This document shows positions 36,163-49,505 of a stretch of 64,000 nucleotides of DNA, piece by piece. The stretch spans positions 13,050,041-13,114,040 of the forward strand of contig CM055902.1 in NCBI GenBank assembly GCA_029582155.1, in the 5' to 3' direction. How positions within the stretch are numbered: the first letter of the stretch is position 1; the number at the start of each line of letters is the position of its first letter. The translations under genes were made by a program, and so were the position numbers. The notes beneath the pieces are model-generated. The model saw only the letters and a list, made by a program, of their open reading frames with translations, had not been told where the DNA came from and did no database searches. This DNA comes from Panopea generosa (lineage: Eukaryota > Mollusca > Bivalvia > Adapedonta > Hiatellidae).

Positions 36163-36186
36163 CCCCCCCCCCCCCCCCCCCCCCCC
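36163..36186 (+). repeat. Poly(C) tract of 24
   Basis: Twenty-four consecutive C bases in an otherwise AT-rich region. Long runs of this kind are error-prone in assemblies, so the exact length is uncertain. Confidence 0.95.
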
Positions 36187-36635
36187 ACATATATCACACA
36201 ATCCTCTAAAAGGGATTATATGACAGGAGCTAACGCAATATTTGTCATAAAAATAGAATTATTTTGGCATGTTTAAATAGATTTCATCTTGGCAATACGT
36301 GATCGATGGGTATATATTGGAAAAGATGATTTAAGCCAATTTTAAAATTTTGAATTTTTATACTTCTTTTAACGTGGCGAATACTGTGCTGCTTGAAAAG
36401 TTCATCCTTTTCTTTATTTTTTTACGATATTATTACGACATAAAACAATCAGGTCTGATTATTATTCAAACTATAATATTATTTATTGTAGATTTTATTA
36501 TTATTATTAATTTTGAGACGTTTTAAGAAAATGATCAAGGTGTATTCTATGTTGATTTAAAGAAAGAATACGATTTAAACCTTAAGCATAACAGTAAAAG
36601 TGCTGCACGTTAAGGTTATTTCACATTTGATTGCC

Positions 36636-36755
36636 CAAGGCCCGGTTATCACAGACGGCAGTGCATCTGACTATCAACATTGAGGTTGTGAGTTCGACTC
36701 CCGATCTTGCAACATTCTCCATGATAATTAAATAACGACATTGAATTTCGTAAAA
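36636..36755 (+). mobile_element. SINE family A, head and proximal body
   Basis: CAAGGCCCGGTTATCACAGA, GCATCTGACTATCAAC, GGTTGTGAGTTCGACTCCCG and CAACATTCTCCATGAT follow the family-A order. It stops after TGAATTTCG, directly before the duplicated segment at 36760. Confidence 0.75.
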
Positions 36756-36759
36756 TGTC

Positions 36760-37640
36760 AAACAAATGTTTTAGAGCTAGTAATCAAACTGATATAATCC
36801 AGCGCCTTTTTCATAGAGAGTCATCAATGGTCGATTGGTCTAAAACGCCATTACAAGATCACTTACCTTACACCGCTTAATTCGAAGGTTTGAACCCCGC
36901 TCGCTCCCAGAACTTTTTGTGAGAAAGTTTTTCAGTTACTTATGGAAGAACGGTTGTTCTACTCAAATTCATTCTCAGGTCTTTTTCCACATATAAAACT
37001 GGATATGCCATATATAACCTGAATTGTATTGAAAATTTTACTACGTGAAAACCTGTATCAAATTTTTTAGCCAATTTTAAAAGTTTGAAAACTAACAAAT
37101 TCCATTAAAACCCCGATAAAAATATAAACATAAAAAAATAAAATTTTGCCTGACAGCTTTGCCAAATGATTTTACGGCTAAAGGATAGATTGACACTCTC
37201 CATCTATCCAGTACCTTTCTTTCAATATTTGACAATATATCTTATTTGCATGCAGTTTCTTGGAATTTCCTGGAACATAAGTGATTATTAGTTAAACATT
37301 GCTCGCGTGCGCATAGCTTCCTATTAATATTCATCCTTTTAACAATACATTGATATTCAATCTGAAACTACTCTTTCTTTATACACGCTATGTAGTCACC
37401 GATTTCTTTTATATCTGTGTTACATTTCAGATAAACTTGACCTGGTTACCATTGAATTATTAGCATTTTGCGTTCTCTAGAAACGATATCGAAGATAAAT
37501 CTGTTTATTGCGGTTTTAAATCTGTCATCAACTATCTTAACACAGACATTAGTTTTAGTAATAGATTTTTACCTTTTTCAAGGATGTGACAGAAGAAACA
37601 GCTTCTATAAAACAAAACTGAGTTATTTTTTTATAAGGTC
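36760..37640 (+). repeat. Diverged duplicated segment, copy 1 (partner 59640-60430)
   Basis: The segment begins TTTTAGAGCTAGTAATCAAA and contains the family-B SINE, then AGGATAGATTGACACTCTCC, TCTTATTTGCATGCAG, CTTTATACACGCTATGTAGT and GAAGATAAATCTGTTTATTG. Corresponding blocks occur in the same order and orientation near 59640-60430. Homology continues well past the SINE, so this is either a larger repeat or an old local duplication 23 kb apart. A short open frame (37468-37725) shares ETISKINLFIAV and a following VIDF.F.QG pattern with the partner. Confidence 0.75.
36790..37020 (+). mobile_element. tRNA-derived SINE, family B
   Basis: GATATAATCCAGCGCC leads to a tRNA-like head with a box-B-like GGTTTGAACCCC, then ACTCAAATTCATTCTCAGGT and ACTGGATATGCCATATATAA. 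Related copies: 41390-41560 and 59665-59890. Confidence 0.75.
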
Positions 37641-38124
37641 GTCATTAATTCAAGTTATATGGAAATGTTGCCTATTTAAGCCGACAAAACAGTTTGAATG
37701 CATGAGCTTTAACGTTAGTTATTAGACCTGTCAGAGTAAATGTGGCATATCAAGGTTTCTTGGTGGAAGAAAAAATCTGAATTGAACCACCGTCTTTTCA
37801 AAATAACCAATTCCATAAGTAATATTTTGTTGCACTATCTGCTAACAAATGCCAGCATTTATCAATTACGTTTGCTCATTCAAAAAATTCCGGATACATT
37901 ACCGCATATACCATTAAAACTCTTTTCGTTATCATGTTTGTGGATATTTTATCAAACGTTTTAACTGTAATTAATTATTCTAACCTTAGAATACAACAAT
38001 GTTTACATGACGAGACTTCAAACAGAAAAGTTTTAAGCTAAATTTCTTTTGGTATGGCAATAAATGCTGGCTATCGTTTACTTTCCGAGTATAAAGTATT
38101 TCAATTTAATTATCTCCTTATTTT
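37641..38124. other. Unassigned DNA
   Basis: No supported feature. The open frame at 37740-37964 (+) has no motif. Confidence 0.45.
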
Positions 38125-38485
38125 CAAAAAGACGCTTTTCTGATTGTAAACACTTCTATATGGTGCTTTTTTTATAGCGTTTTTTTCTGATTGTAAACAC
38201 TTATATATGGCGCTTTCTGATTGTAAACATTTCTATATGGTGCTTTTCTGATTGTAAACACTTCTATTTAGCGTTTTTTTTCTGATTGAAAACGCTTATA
38301 TATGGCGCTTTCTGATTGTAAACACTTCTACAGGTATATGGCGTTTTCTGATTGTAAATACTTATATATGGCGCTTTCTGATTGTAAACACTTCTATATG
38401 GTGCTTTTCTGATTGTAAACACTTCTATATGGCGTTTTCTGATTGAAAACATTTCTATATAGCGCTTTTCTGATTGTAAACACAC
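38125..38485. repeat. About 33-bp minisatellite, roughly 10-11 units
   Basis: Units on the plan TTTTCTGATTGTAAACACTT followed by CTATATGGTGC repeat head to tail with length changes in the T-run. Several units are 33 bp, so the minus strand stays open over 38264-38485 with a repeated VYNQKAPY motif. I treat this as a by-product of unit length. Confidence 0.9.
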
Positions 38486-38492
38486 GGGAACT

Positions 38493-38773
38493 GATTGATT
38501 GAATATTTAGCGTCATTTTTATGCCATCGAGGGCTAACAGACGATCAGTTAACCTAACCACTATTTCCTGGGATTAACCAGTACTCGAGCACACCCCGTC
38601 TCTGTAAGTAACTGATAACTTTCCCACTTGAATCAGTGGTGAGAGACGAATGATAATTAGACACAATGTCGTATATCAATCATCACGGAGACTGTTGCCG
38701 GGCGGGGGATTCGAACTCACGACCCCTAGATTGATAGTCAGACGCGTAACCGACTGAGCTAATCGGGCCCGGC
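38493..38773 (-). mobile_element. tRNA-derived SINE, family A, most complete copy
   Basis: On the minus strand it starts GCCGGGCCCGATTAGCTCAG, continues TCGGTTACGCGTCTGACTAT and GGTCGTGAGTTCGAATCCCC, a clear tRNA-like head with boxes A and B, then the body and ends AAATGACGCTAAATATTCAA with an ATCAATC tail. At about 280 bp it is the reference copy in this window. It starts 8 bases after the minisatellite. Confidence 0.9.
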
Positions 38774-41389
38774 TTCACACACGGGAACATGGTCTCTGAG
38801 AGTGTCAAATTGAGAAAGAATTAATTAAATTTTACGATCATTTACAAACGATTCCACGTTTTGTATTGACAGAAATTGTATTTAGGATAAGTATGAACAC
38901 TGTATAGTCATTGACGCCGCAATATAAGTCATTTAAAAAAGCACCCACAATGGTGGCTGAAAATAAAACAGTATGGCTGTATATTGGTGAAACCATGGGA
39001 CTATATCTCTCCGATTCATGTCTAATTCCTTGGTGAAAGTTATTTGAAATGTGTAAGTTGAAATTTCAGTTTTAAAGATACGTACCAAGTCCAGCAACGA
39101 AGGTTAAGCTATCAAAGAATTGATTACATTTTCTAAACGTTTACCCGAACTATGTTAACAAAAGGTAATCCAAATTTATTCCTCTCAATTGAATGGTCGT
39201 GTTTATAATTCTAACGAAAACAATCAGAAAACAGTTGAGTAAACATCGCTACACATAAGGTAATCAATTAATATTGTTTAGCTACAAAAAGCATGATAAT
39301 TATTTAAAAATATTAGTTTTCTAATCTGGTGAAGAACTTATTCTAGAAACCCAGTTAAATCCGTTAAAACACATACTGTTTCCTCTAACTTGCGAGGTAA
39401 TATAGAGAAGAATATCTTCTCTGACAGTTTTATATTTTGCAAATTCGAATTTGATGCTTAAATAACCTATTAATACAATGGAAGTGTTTACATTAAATAT
39501 CCAAACATATGTTAAATGTAAACAAAAGTCTTAATTAACAATTTAATTATTTGATTGATATATGATTTTTTTTCAAGACTGTCGATTAATACTTGCTTAG
39601 TTTTTGTATTTCGTTAAATTGTAAAATACATTGCACTAGATGTATATGTTAACTGTCTAATTATTAAATCACTGTTTTAAATATAAATAATACAGATGAA
39701 CAATTGACATTTAAACATGCAGCAATTAGAACTTATATAAGAGAATTGAAAGAAATTACAACTAAACTATTTATTCTATGGATACACTCTACCTTTCACC
39801 CAATTTTGCAATAAACATATTCAAGTATCTGGAAATATATTGACAAATCATCTCAATTTGAGGGTGCACTCAAATTGAAATATCATTTTTAATTAACTCT
39901 ATTTCTAAACATTCCCAATATCTAAATACTTAATTTCCTTTTGTATTAAATTGTTTTATTTCATATTCTTAACATATATGTATTATATTTTTACAGCACA
40001 GTACAAATTTCGCCTGCAAACGAATTATGTTAACAAATACAGAATAGTAGTATTGTCCATATGTTTCCATTTCAAGCATCAAACATTTTTCTTTTGTGGA
40101 TGTTTTAATATGTGAGTGCTGACGTCTTCTGTGTGATGAAATATATTTTTTTATTATTTTTTAGAAAAAATAAATAATATGAAAGGAAGAAAAAAAATAT
40201 AATTACCTGTGCATTCGTTGCATGTTTTTTTATAATGTGTACTTTTCCGATAGTACATCTGAGATAAGAAAAACCATAATGCCATTTTAAAGTCATCCTT
40301 ATACAAAAGGGAAGATTTAAACAATGTTTGCTTAAAGAGCATAATTTATGATGGTGTAATGTGTATTTGAAACGAAGAACAGGCAATATTTGCAGTAGAG
40401 AAAAATATCAATACAGATTACTCAGCTGCAATTAAATGGAATGCATTAATGTAAAACCTTATTTCCAAGAAGTTACCATAAATGTTTCATATGTTTTTGT
40501 TTCTAATATTTGAGAATATTTAAATAAGAATATTGATCTTTCTATGACATGCGATTCTTTCGCCTGATAACTGTTTTCTACACTATTAGCAAATTTAATC
40601 ACAGTAATATTTTTTACAAACACAGTAAGGTTAAAACAGATGCATCGGCAAATATTGTATGAATTCACAATACAAACAATTGTTTGCGATAAACTAACGA
40701 GAACGTTGTTTTTGTTTTTAAATTTAACTGTACGAGGAACTTTCAGATACGAATGCAACTGGGCGTACTACAAACAATTTATAGCGAAATGCATTGATAT
40801 TTTGTTTTGATTTCCTCAAATAGTCCCAGCCAACTGACAAACACAACATCAATCAACTAATCCCATTATGAATGCTTTTTCTAAATATTTTCTGTTCATA
40901 CTGTGCATACACTGGAATTTTGAAGATCCGATATGTTTCCATAGCTGTTGCACAACTTTATTTCGTTATGAGCATGGGGAACACAGAAAAAAACAGAAGG
41001 AGCTAGGTAAGACAGATAAGGTTGGTTGGAAAAGCAGAACACATGATTAAGGCGTGGAAATTTAGACTTTGAAGTGATATCATGCAATAGCGTATTTGCG
41101 ATGTCCTTTTGTAGGACGGCATTTAATGAAATATTTATTTAATTTTGTCAGCACCTCTCTCTTGTCAAACAAAAACACTATTATATAAATGTTTCAATAA
41201 CCCAAAGTGTCTTACAATTGTGACGTTCCCAAACAAATTTTAGACACATCTGTCTCTCTACGGCAAGATTGTCTGGCGTGTTAAAGGTTTTTTACTAGTG
41301 CATCAGGTCGAAAAGCCATTGATAGGCATAGGAAATAAATGTTGTTTTAGATAGAGTAGACAAATGTTTTAAAGGGTATTTCATAGCTG
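38774..41389. other. Unassigned AT-rich DNA
   Basis: No gene recognised. Contains a 10-bp perfect stem at 39853-39878. Open frames at 40105-41087 have no motif. Confidence 0.5.
39853..39878. other. Small perfect hairpin
   Basis: TCAATTTGAG, a six-base loop GGTGCA, and CTCAAATTGA form a perfect 10-bp stem. No run of T follows on either strand, and no neighbouring gene gives it a role. Confidence 0.5.
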
Positions 41390-41560
41390 AGTACTCTATG
41401 GTGCCGACTCAAGATCACTTACATCTCACCGCTGAGATTGACGTTTCGAGTCCCACTTGGTCCAAAACATTTATGCGAGAAAGATTCCAAAATGACTTTC
41501 GAAACTACGGTGGTTCTACTCAGTTCCAGCTTGAGGTCTTACTCCACCAGTAATAAAAAG
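41390..41560 (+). mobile_element. SINE family B, diverged copy
   Basis: AAGATCACTTACATCTCACC, GACGTTTCGAGTCCCACTTG, TGCGAGAAAGATTCC, GGTGGTTCTACTCA and TTGAGGTCTTACTCCACCAG follow the order of the copies at 36790 and 59665. Confidence 0.75.
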
Positions 41561-42728
41561 CTATTTTACAATGTTTTGTAAAATATGGGAATATATTGAA
41601 CTCGTACGTATTGTGGTGGAAACCATATTAGACGAGACGCCGTTATCAGTACTTTCCAATTTAGAAAAGATAAGTGGAACTATCAACAAAATTCTCCATT
41701 TTCATTTTCTCCCTCTTCAACATGGATTCAAGTACAGTGAAATGGTCGTTTCAAATCCCATTATTTTAATCTCAGTAAACGTGATAAATGCTCAATGGCG
41801 AAAAGTAACCGGGACCACATTTCATATATATCTATAGCATAAATAACATATAGCTTTATAGGCCGTGTGTAGAATAGCTTTCGAATGAGATGACATTCAA
41901 TTCTGCATTTATAACTTTTCATAAATAGTTCAAATCGTTCTGAAAACAACAAACTTAGATTTATGACAACTGCCTACACGACCAGCTTATCGAACCGATT
42001 CCCAACGGTCTCTGCGGAAATCAAGTTGAATAAAGTCAAACCATATGTCAGGTATATACATATCATCAGGGAGAAAAATTATAATGTCAACATCTCTAGA
42101 AAATATAAAACACTTAATTCGCACGCTATAATGGAAAGACACTTGGTATAAATTAATACACCATTTGGATGCTGGAAATATAAATTTAAAGTCGTGGTTA
42201 ACTTAGAATTTACGTCAGTATTCATAACCGTTTTTAATGCATACTATAAAATAGATGCCAATTTCTAAAGGTTTGACCTTAAATAACTAACGGTCTCAGT
42301 CATTTACATGCCCACGAAAACAAAACTTGCAATTGGTTAACGTTCAAAGTATATTGCATGCATATATACATACACATGGAATAAATATAAGTACATTTAT
42401 ACTGGACCGATTTATATAAACATTTGATTGATATGCTATTTGTACGACAAAGTTTACCTAAAAGTAAAACAACTGGCGGGTTGTCCAATGACTGCTCAAT
42501 ACATTATCTCCTGATGTCACTTTGTCTGTTGTTTTCCTTACTGTAATATTATTAAATAATAATAGTACAAATTAGCCATGAATTACTATACTTATTAAGT
42601 ATGGTTGTGGTGCCTGTGTCCATTGAGTACCAAGTCCATTGTGGTTATAAATCTGTTTATTACAACACAGGACACGTCTTAGTTATTCAAATGTGTGATC
42701 TTATTTAAATGGATACAATACTGAGACA
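41561..42728. other. Unassigned DNA
   Basis: No supported feature. Open frames at 41571-41837 (+), 41963-42151 (+) and 42300-42488 (-) lack domain patterns. Confidence 0.5.
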
Positions 42729-42804
42729 AAATATATATGTAATGTTAGTGTAACGACAATATCACGTGCTATATATGTAATATAAGTGTAACGGAAATAT
42801 CACA

Positions 42805-42855
<51 letters not shown>

Positions 42856-43250
42856 ATGTAAGTGTAACGGAAATATCACGTAATATCTATGTTATGTAAG
42901 TGTAACGGAAATATCACGTAATATATATGTAATGTAAGTGTAACGGAAATATCACGTAATATATATGTTATGTAAGTGTAACGGAAATATCACGTGATAT
43001 ATCACGTGATATATATATGTAGTGTAGGTGTAACGGAAATATCACGTGATATATATGTAATGTATAATGTAAGTGTAACGGAAATATCACGTGATATATA
43101 TGTAATGTAAGTGTAACGGATAAATCACGTGATATATATGTAATGTAAGTATAACGGAAATATCACGTGATATATATGTAATGTAAATGTAACGGAAATA
43201 TCACGTGATATATATATATAATGTAAATGTAACGGAAATATCACGTGATA
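42729..43250. repeat. 37-38 bp minisatellite, about 12 units, each with an E-box palindrome
   Basis: Units consist of TATATATGTAATGTAAGTG followed by TAACGGAAATATCACGTGA. In most later units the end forms the perfect palindrome ATATCACGTGATAT centred on CACGTG; earlier units read CACGTAAT instead. A (AT)n tract of about 48 bases (42805-42852) has grown inside one unit. Confidence 0.92.
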
Positions 43251-46200
43251 TATTATATTCAGTAGCAAAAGGCGATTCAATAAATAGTTTTCAAATAATG
43301 TGTGTTTATAAATAATGTTTTTTTTATTTGATGACATTAACATGATATAGCAAATACCTCATTAGTTGGTAATTTGTACGACAGACCATGTCTGAGTAAA
43401 TAACGGTGAGCTCAGCCTGAAAAATATGTCTTTGCTATCTGAGAGTGTCGGTGGAAGTAGTTATATAATCATTTGGTCTGTGCTTATTTTCTGTGGTTGA
43501 GAGACATCTGGAGAAAATATATAAAAAAGTATATACCAGCAACCCGATATCGTCCGTTTCCAATGAAAGAAAATCGAAATGACATCTAGACTTTATATTA
43601 AACAGTGAACTAATTATGATGAGCAAAATTTAAAAAATCATGCGGCAGAATGATTACAACACTTAAATAACAAATATTATTTTCATGTCTTTGATATCAA
43701 AATAAAAAGTAACAGTACATTTTGCTGTAAAAATACAAATATATATCACTTTTAGGACATATTATCTAAGATAAATAATAGATCAAAACAGCTTGAAACG
43801 TGGTCTTACGTTTGTTTATCCATAAGGAGTATCGCTGCTACAAAACAAATATCTTACACATTTAGCTGCGCAAATTGAAAAGAATTGAAAATTATTTCTA
43901 ATGTATTACTTGTCTATCGTCTTGTAGTTAGTAAACAAATTTGTAAACAAATAACATTCGTAAAAACTAATTACAAACATGACAACAGCAGACGAAAAAA
44001 ATAAAGTTTGCATTCACTAAAGTAGCATGAGCACAATCAATAAACAGAAAAATATAAAACGATCAATGCAAACAAAGCGGAGTGGAAACAGGTGCATCAC
44101 CTCAGAACGGCCTTTAGCGAAACTCGTCATTTGTAAGCCTAACTAGTGTAACATGTAACGGGTGAGCCAAACCGATACCGTTGGTGCAGCTGGAGATGGA
44201 TACCAACTAGTCTCGGGAGTGTTTAGGACATTCTTTAATGTAAAAATACTTGTAACCGCATGCTATTACATACTTTGGATTTTCTATTTTTACCTGAAAT
44301 TTGCCTATGTTAGTAGTCGCGTTTCAAAGCAACGTAGGATAGATGTTCTATAAATAGTAATAACTTTAGAATATCGAAAGACATTCCCGAAATTCTACAG
44401 CTGAAAAGATAGTTCAACTATTGAGTTCCGATTCGCCGCTTATCTTAATTCATAAAATACCAGCATATTTTGGAATTATTTCACGTATTTTTTAATTGTT
44501 TATTGTATCTTTTATGTTGATTTATTACTTATTCGTTTGGTATTCATTTCCAAAATATATAATTCAACTTGGATTGAATAATCCAAAGTTTATATCAGTT
44601 CGTAGATAAATAGTTGAACTTTAGCATGGAAACATATAAAAACATTTAGGTCAACTTTTTTTTCACAATACGGCAATATGTACAGTAAATAATTTAGGGA
44701 TAAATAATTAGAGATTTAGAACATTTTTTCTTTTGTTTAAGCTCTACACATCTGTATAATTTAATATAAAGACTTACGTTTTTCTTTTAAAATATACATA
44801 TTTAGATCATATTGGATATTTTTAGTTAAACACAGTAATATATGGATTTTTAATGACTACCACCTAATGTATCTCCTCGTGGACAATGAACAGTTTTTGG
44901 AATATAACATGTAACTTGGAGGTTGAGCTTTCTTTGAAAATACATTCGTATATACAAATATCTATCATCTTGAATACTGAAATGTAATGCATTTTCGTCG
45001 TTTAATATAATAAATAAAAGTTATTTAAAAAAACTAGTACCCTGTCTTCTATCTTATTGTACTTGTAAACAAACACCAGTTTGTAAAGAAATGACTTTCC
45101 ATCATTATGTTTCTATAATGTCCCGGGATAAATATGAAACAATTGTTATCAATTTCATTTATTGGTTATAGTTTAAACATATTTATATTTATATTTACAG
45201 ACATTTGGGTGGGCCACAAGTTCTTCAACATTACATTCGGCCCTCCCTCTACTGTTAAGCAAATAGCATATTCCATTTTGGTTTCAGTACTCCAACTACT
45301 TTGATTTGCTATTTTTGTTTCATCTCAATATTTTGTATCACAATGCCTTTTGTTTTGTTCAATTAAAGTGCATACATACGGAACATACACATATCATTAA
45401 AATCATGATGGCAATTGTGTAGTAGCCAACATATGCAACCACGACAGTACGTCATAACGTGCGTCTTTTTGTGTTTAAATGTCAAATGTAAAACGATATC
45501 AGCCTTATACACCTTATTTTATAAGACAATTTATCATGTATATATATATATATGTCTGAAAGCAGACAATATATGCAAACATTTGCAATGGACATGTTTA
45601 AGTCTTATGAATTAAGGGAAAAACAATGTTTATAAAGTAATAATTTTGTAAATCTGCTTTTTTGTTTAACAAGTAAATTATTTGATATTTAGAAATATAT
45701 GTTTAACTAGTAAATATATGCTTATTAGAGATATTGCTGTTCTCCATTCATTATTGGTAAATTTTAGCCATGTCAAATTTTTTGAAAACATTTTCATTTT
45801 TTTGTTTGTTTTATTTGATAAATACTTGTACGGTTTAGTGTAAGATGGCCTTCATCCGACAAGACTTATTACGAGGAAATAAAATACTCTCATTCTTTGT
45901 CATGTACACGCACCAAATGATCAGTTTCTTAACCACGCCTTGCATAACCAAGTAATCACTTTAAATGTGCATATGACGAAAGTATTTTATTTAATCAAAA
46001 TATATCGTTCTGGTTATATAACTCTTCACCATTAAATTTACTGAATTGTATAATATTACTTGCTAAATAATTTATATTTAAGAATAAGTACACGAAGATA
46101 GTTCCCAGTATTAAAGCATTCATACCATATATAACAAAAAAAAGCAATAGAAAACTTAATGCAATAAAAAAATACGAAAACAAATGGGGAAACATGGAAA

Positions 46201-47794
46201 ATATAACAACGAAAACTTTACTGCATACAGCTTCTCATTTTCTCATTTGTAAATTTCTACTTGTCTTATCTTTGCTCCTTCTCTTCTCTCTTTAATCCGG
46301 TTTAATGTTTTCGTTTTATATTCATCCTTAAAATGTTGCTTGTAAGACATTGTATGCATGTTATGTTATCTAAAGTTATCATGTTATGTGTTAAGTTTCA
46401 AACTTACAGAGCTTGTATTGATACATGAACAGTTTTTTGTATAACATTGTATTATGTCTTACACGGAATAAAATATATTCATCATAAAAAAAAGAAAGTA
46501 TTTAATTGAGGATCGGGTTTATTTTTATATTTTCCGGGTTGAGAAATATACAAAAATAATACATGGTTGTATGAATAAATTTTATAATATTAAGCAATAA
46601 TTCTGATGAAATAATCCATCGGAAGAACAGAGTGCAACCATAAAAAGAACGTAGCTGACTCGGTTTTATTGAGTTTGTTCATGAGGGGTGGCTAAATATA
46701 CAATGCCCTCATGCACCATACTTACGTCTTCACTCTAATTTCGAACAACACTGGATGAACTCTATGGTACTAAAGAAAATGAAATAATATTTGTTTACAA
46801 AATTAACTTAACAACAAATTTCACTGCACATATACAATATATTCATTTACGTGAAATTTTGAATGCAAAAAAAAGTTGAATTATGCGATAGGAATCAATC
46901 TTATATAAGTAAAATTGGTAAATTATTACAAAATAAAAGCTCAATTATATCTATCGGAAAGTTTATAGAAAGTGCTCTAAAAACGATGCAAATCTAAACA
47001 CTTTTTATTTTTTCATTGCATTGATTGATCAATTTTGTTATTCATTTTATTTTGCTGTTGTTGTATATTATATGGTGAGCAATGCCATGAAAATTTTCAT
47101 TATTATTTATGTGTTAAAGCTATTGAAATTTTGATAACATAGTGACTGATAAGCCTTACTAGGCTGGGTATTTCTTTGTATGTACTAACGCATTTGCAAA
47201 TGTTGTAATTTTAAAATGTATTGTACCTGTCACCTTAATAAATAATATATATATATACAAATAAAATTCCCCTGTAAGGAAAGCATATCGCAACAATAAA
47301 AAACAAATCATTATCTTGATATTTTGGAATATAACTTCTGCAAAAACACCATAATATTTATTTTATTCTGCTAACGGATAAATGCCTTTTAGGAAAAGAT
47401 CTGAATAAACAAAAGAGCAATTTGTTCATATCATGACATGGTGATATATTTCTAATACAATTCTCTTCTCCAATCCTGTATTCAGTGACTTATTTTGGAG
47501 CAAGTTAGGGACGTTTAGCACAGATGGCCTAGCTGGAGGCAATATGAAAGGTTATAGCAACTCTCTCAACGAACTTAAACTTGAAAATTCATCACATACA
47601 ATTGTTTTTTATTATCTTAAATTCTTTATATTCTATGAAAAAAGGGTCATTATTAAAGGAAAATCTTTGTCAAATATCCCTGTCAAAACGAGGTAAGTAT
47701 GTGCCTACTACATGTATATATGCAATATATTATTTTTGCCACACCCGACCTCTCATAACCCACTTATATATCCATCCTTTAGTATATCAAGTGT
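43251..47794. other. Unassigned AT-rich DNA
   Basis: No gene or repeat family recognised in about 4.5 kb. Small open frames on both strands have biased composition and no motif. A short (TA)n lies near 45539-45553. Confidence 0.5.
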
Positions 47795-49505
47795 AGCATA
47801 AATGACCAAGGGCCGACAACTCACGAGGTTAGAATACAAGTAAACTCAAAATAAAAGGTACAATTATATTTTTACATGAATAAAATTATAAATATAAATT
47901 ATAAAATATATACAAATTATAGCAAATTACTCATTAACAAAAAAATACCCTGGTTTAAAGATGTCCTATGATGGAATTAACACTTTTTTAATCACACGTT
48001 CTTTCTCCTACACTCTCTGAATATTTATATCGCGATACAAACTGCTTACATTATATGAATGTTATAACTGTTATTAACATACACTAATGTTTGTATTTAA
48101 GGTACTCTACTACCGCGTCCAAATTATTGTAGATGTAGCGTCAATCGTCCCTCGTGGCGACGGCTATGGCGATGGTTATCTTCCCTAGAACTCTGTATTG
48201 AGCTATCTGGCTTTACGTCGCCCCGTACCGACTGTACTTCGGCTATACTCCGACGCCAGGATCGTAAATTTGTCCATATAACGATTGTGTGGGTTGCTGT
48301 CCCTATGACGGTACTACTATCAGCTGACTTCCTGTCACTTCTATACGTCGTTAACGTAGCTGACACATATCTCGAGTACGTCTAAAAATGGCTACAATAT
48401 ATATATAAACTCAGATTTACTAGTTACTCAATGCGTAATGACATTGCGTTTATTACTTACCACCTATCAATATCATGACATTTTTATCAATATAGGATAA
48501 CGGTGCATACAGTTCTTACCATCTAACAGTTTCATGGTAGATTTATCAATATATGATAACAGTTCATTCAATTCTTACTATCAGCAGTTTCATGGTAGTT
48601 TAAACAACATCTCATATATGAGCTTCCGTCAATCCCAAAGTAGCACATAAAAACTCATAAATACTATAAACAATTACCGACAAACTCTGTACCTATTCAC
48701 TTTGTGAATATCAGAATAAGCATCCACAAAGTTTAATTACACATATCAATCAATTCTAAGATGATAAATTTCAATACTTCATCGTAAACACGATATCAAC
48801 AGCTCATAATACGTTCTCAGATTCCTCGGCTTATATTCTACCAAAACAACTCTCAATATCGCGGATGTGAAAATAAATTACAGACATTCTCGTTGGAATG
48901 GATATGAACAAAACTTAGATATGATTAAGTCAAAAAATATATATCAGACATTTAAATAACTGAACAATATACAACATAATATAAAAATCACATACTCATC
49001 CGCCGTTATGTAATGGAACAGTAACATGCTCAATCCTTCTCGTCATGACAACTCCGAAAGATGTTTCTGCTAGACTGGACAGTGTTTCCATAATACCGTC
49101 AGACATATATAGTAAAACACTCCACATACCTTAGTGAATTTCGTGCAAATTATGAATCAACAACTTTCAAATATCGTATGATATGGTACGATGCGGATTT
49201 TACGCTATTAGGCCCAATGTAAAATTAAATTAGTTTTATAAAATATAAACCCGTTTAATTGTCCTAACATTCTGAATACTTTATGGAATTCCATAAAATA
49301 AATATCAAAATGATTTATTCTTTAATCAAAGAATGAATATGTTAAAAGATCTTAAAAACGTTACTCCTATCGAGCTATCGATACGTTTAAACAATTCCAG
49401 GCTACCTGTTCTAAATATAGCCTTCATAATTCCAATAGACACGTACTAGTTGACACTACTAAATTAGGCCACAACAACCTAACTATTGTGTTACAAATTG
49501 ATAAA
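47795..49505 (+). repeat. Interspersed repeat R, copy 1 (about 1.7 kb)
   Basis: Starts near AATGACCAAGGGCCGACAAC and ends near CACAACAACCTAACTATTGT. The same start, middle and end occur in the same order at 52832-54985. A GC-richer core (48110-48365) with CCCTCGTGGCGACGGC and CAGCTGACTTCCTGTCAC is conserved, followed by short internal repeats (TTTCATGGTAGATTTATCAA). No intact protein frame is shared between copies, as core indels are not multiples of three. Solo LTR or another non-autonomous element are possible. Confidence 0.75.

Noticed and set aside
38264-38485. A repeat protein with VYNQKAPY units on the minus strand
   Set aside because: Explained by 33-bp minisatellite units; indels in the T-runs break it elsewhere in the array.
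48124-48366. An arginine/serine-rich 80-residue protein on the minus strand in repeat R
   Set aside because: The matching region of copy 2 has indels that are not multiples of three, so the frame is not conserved.
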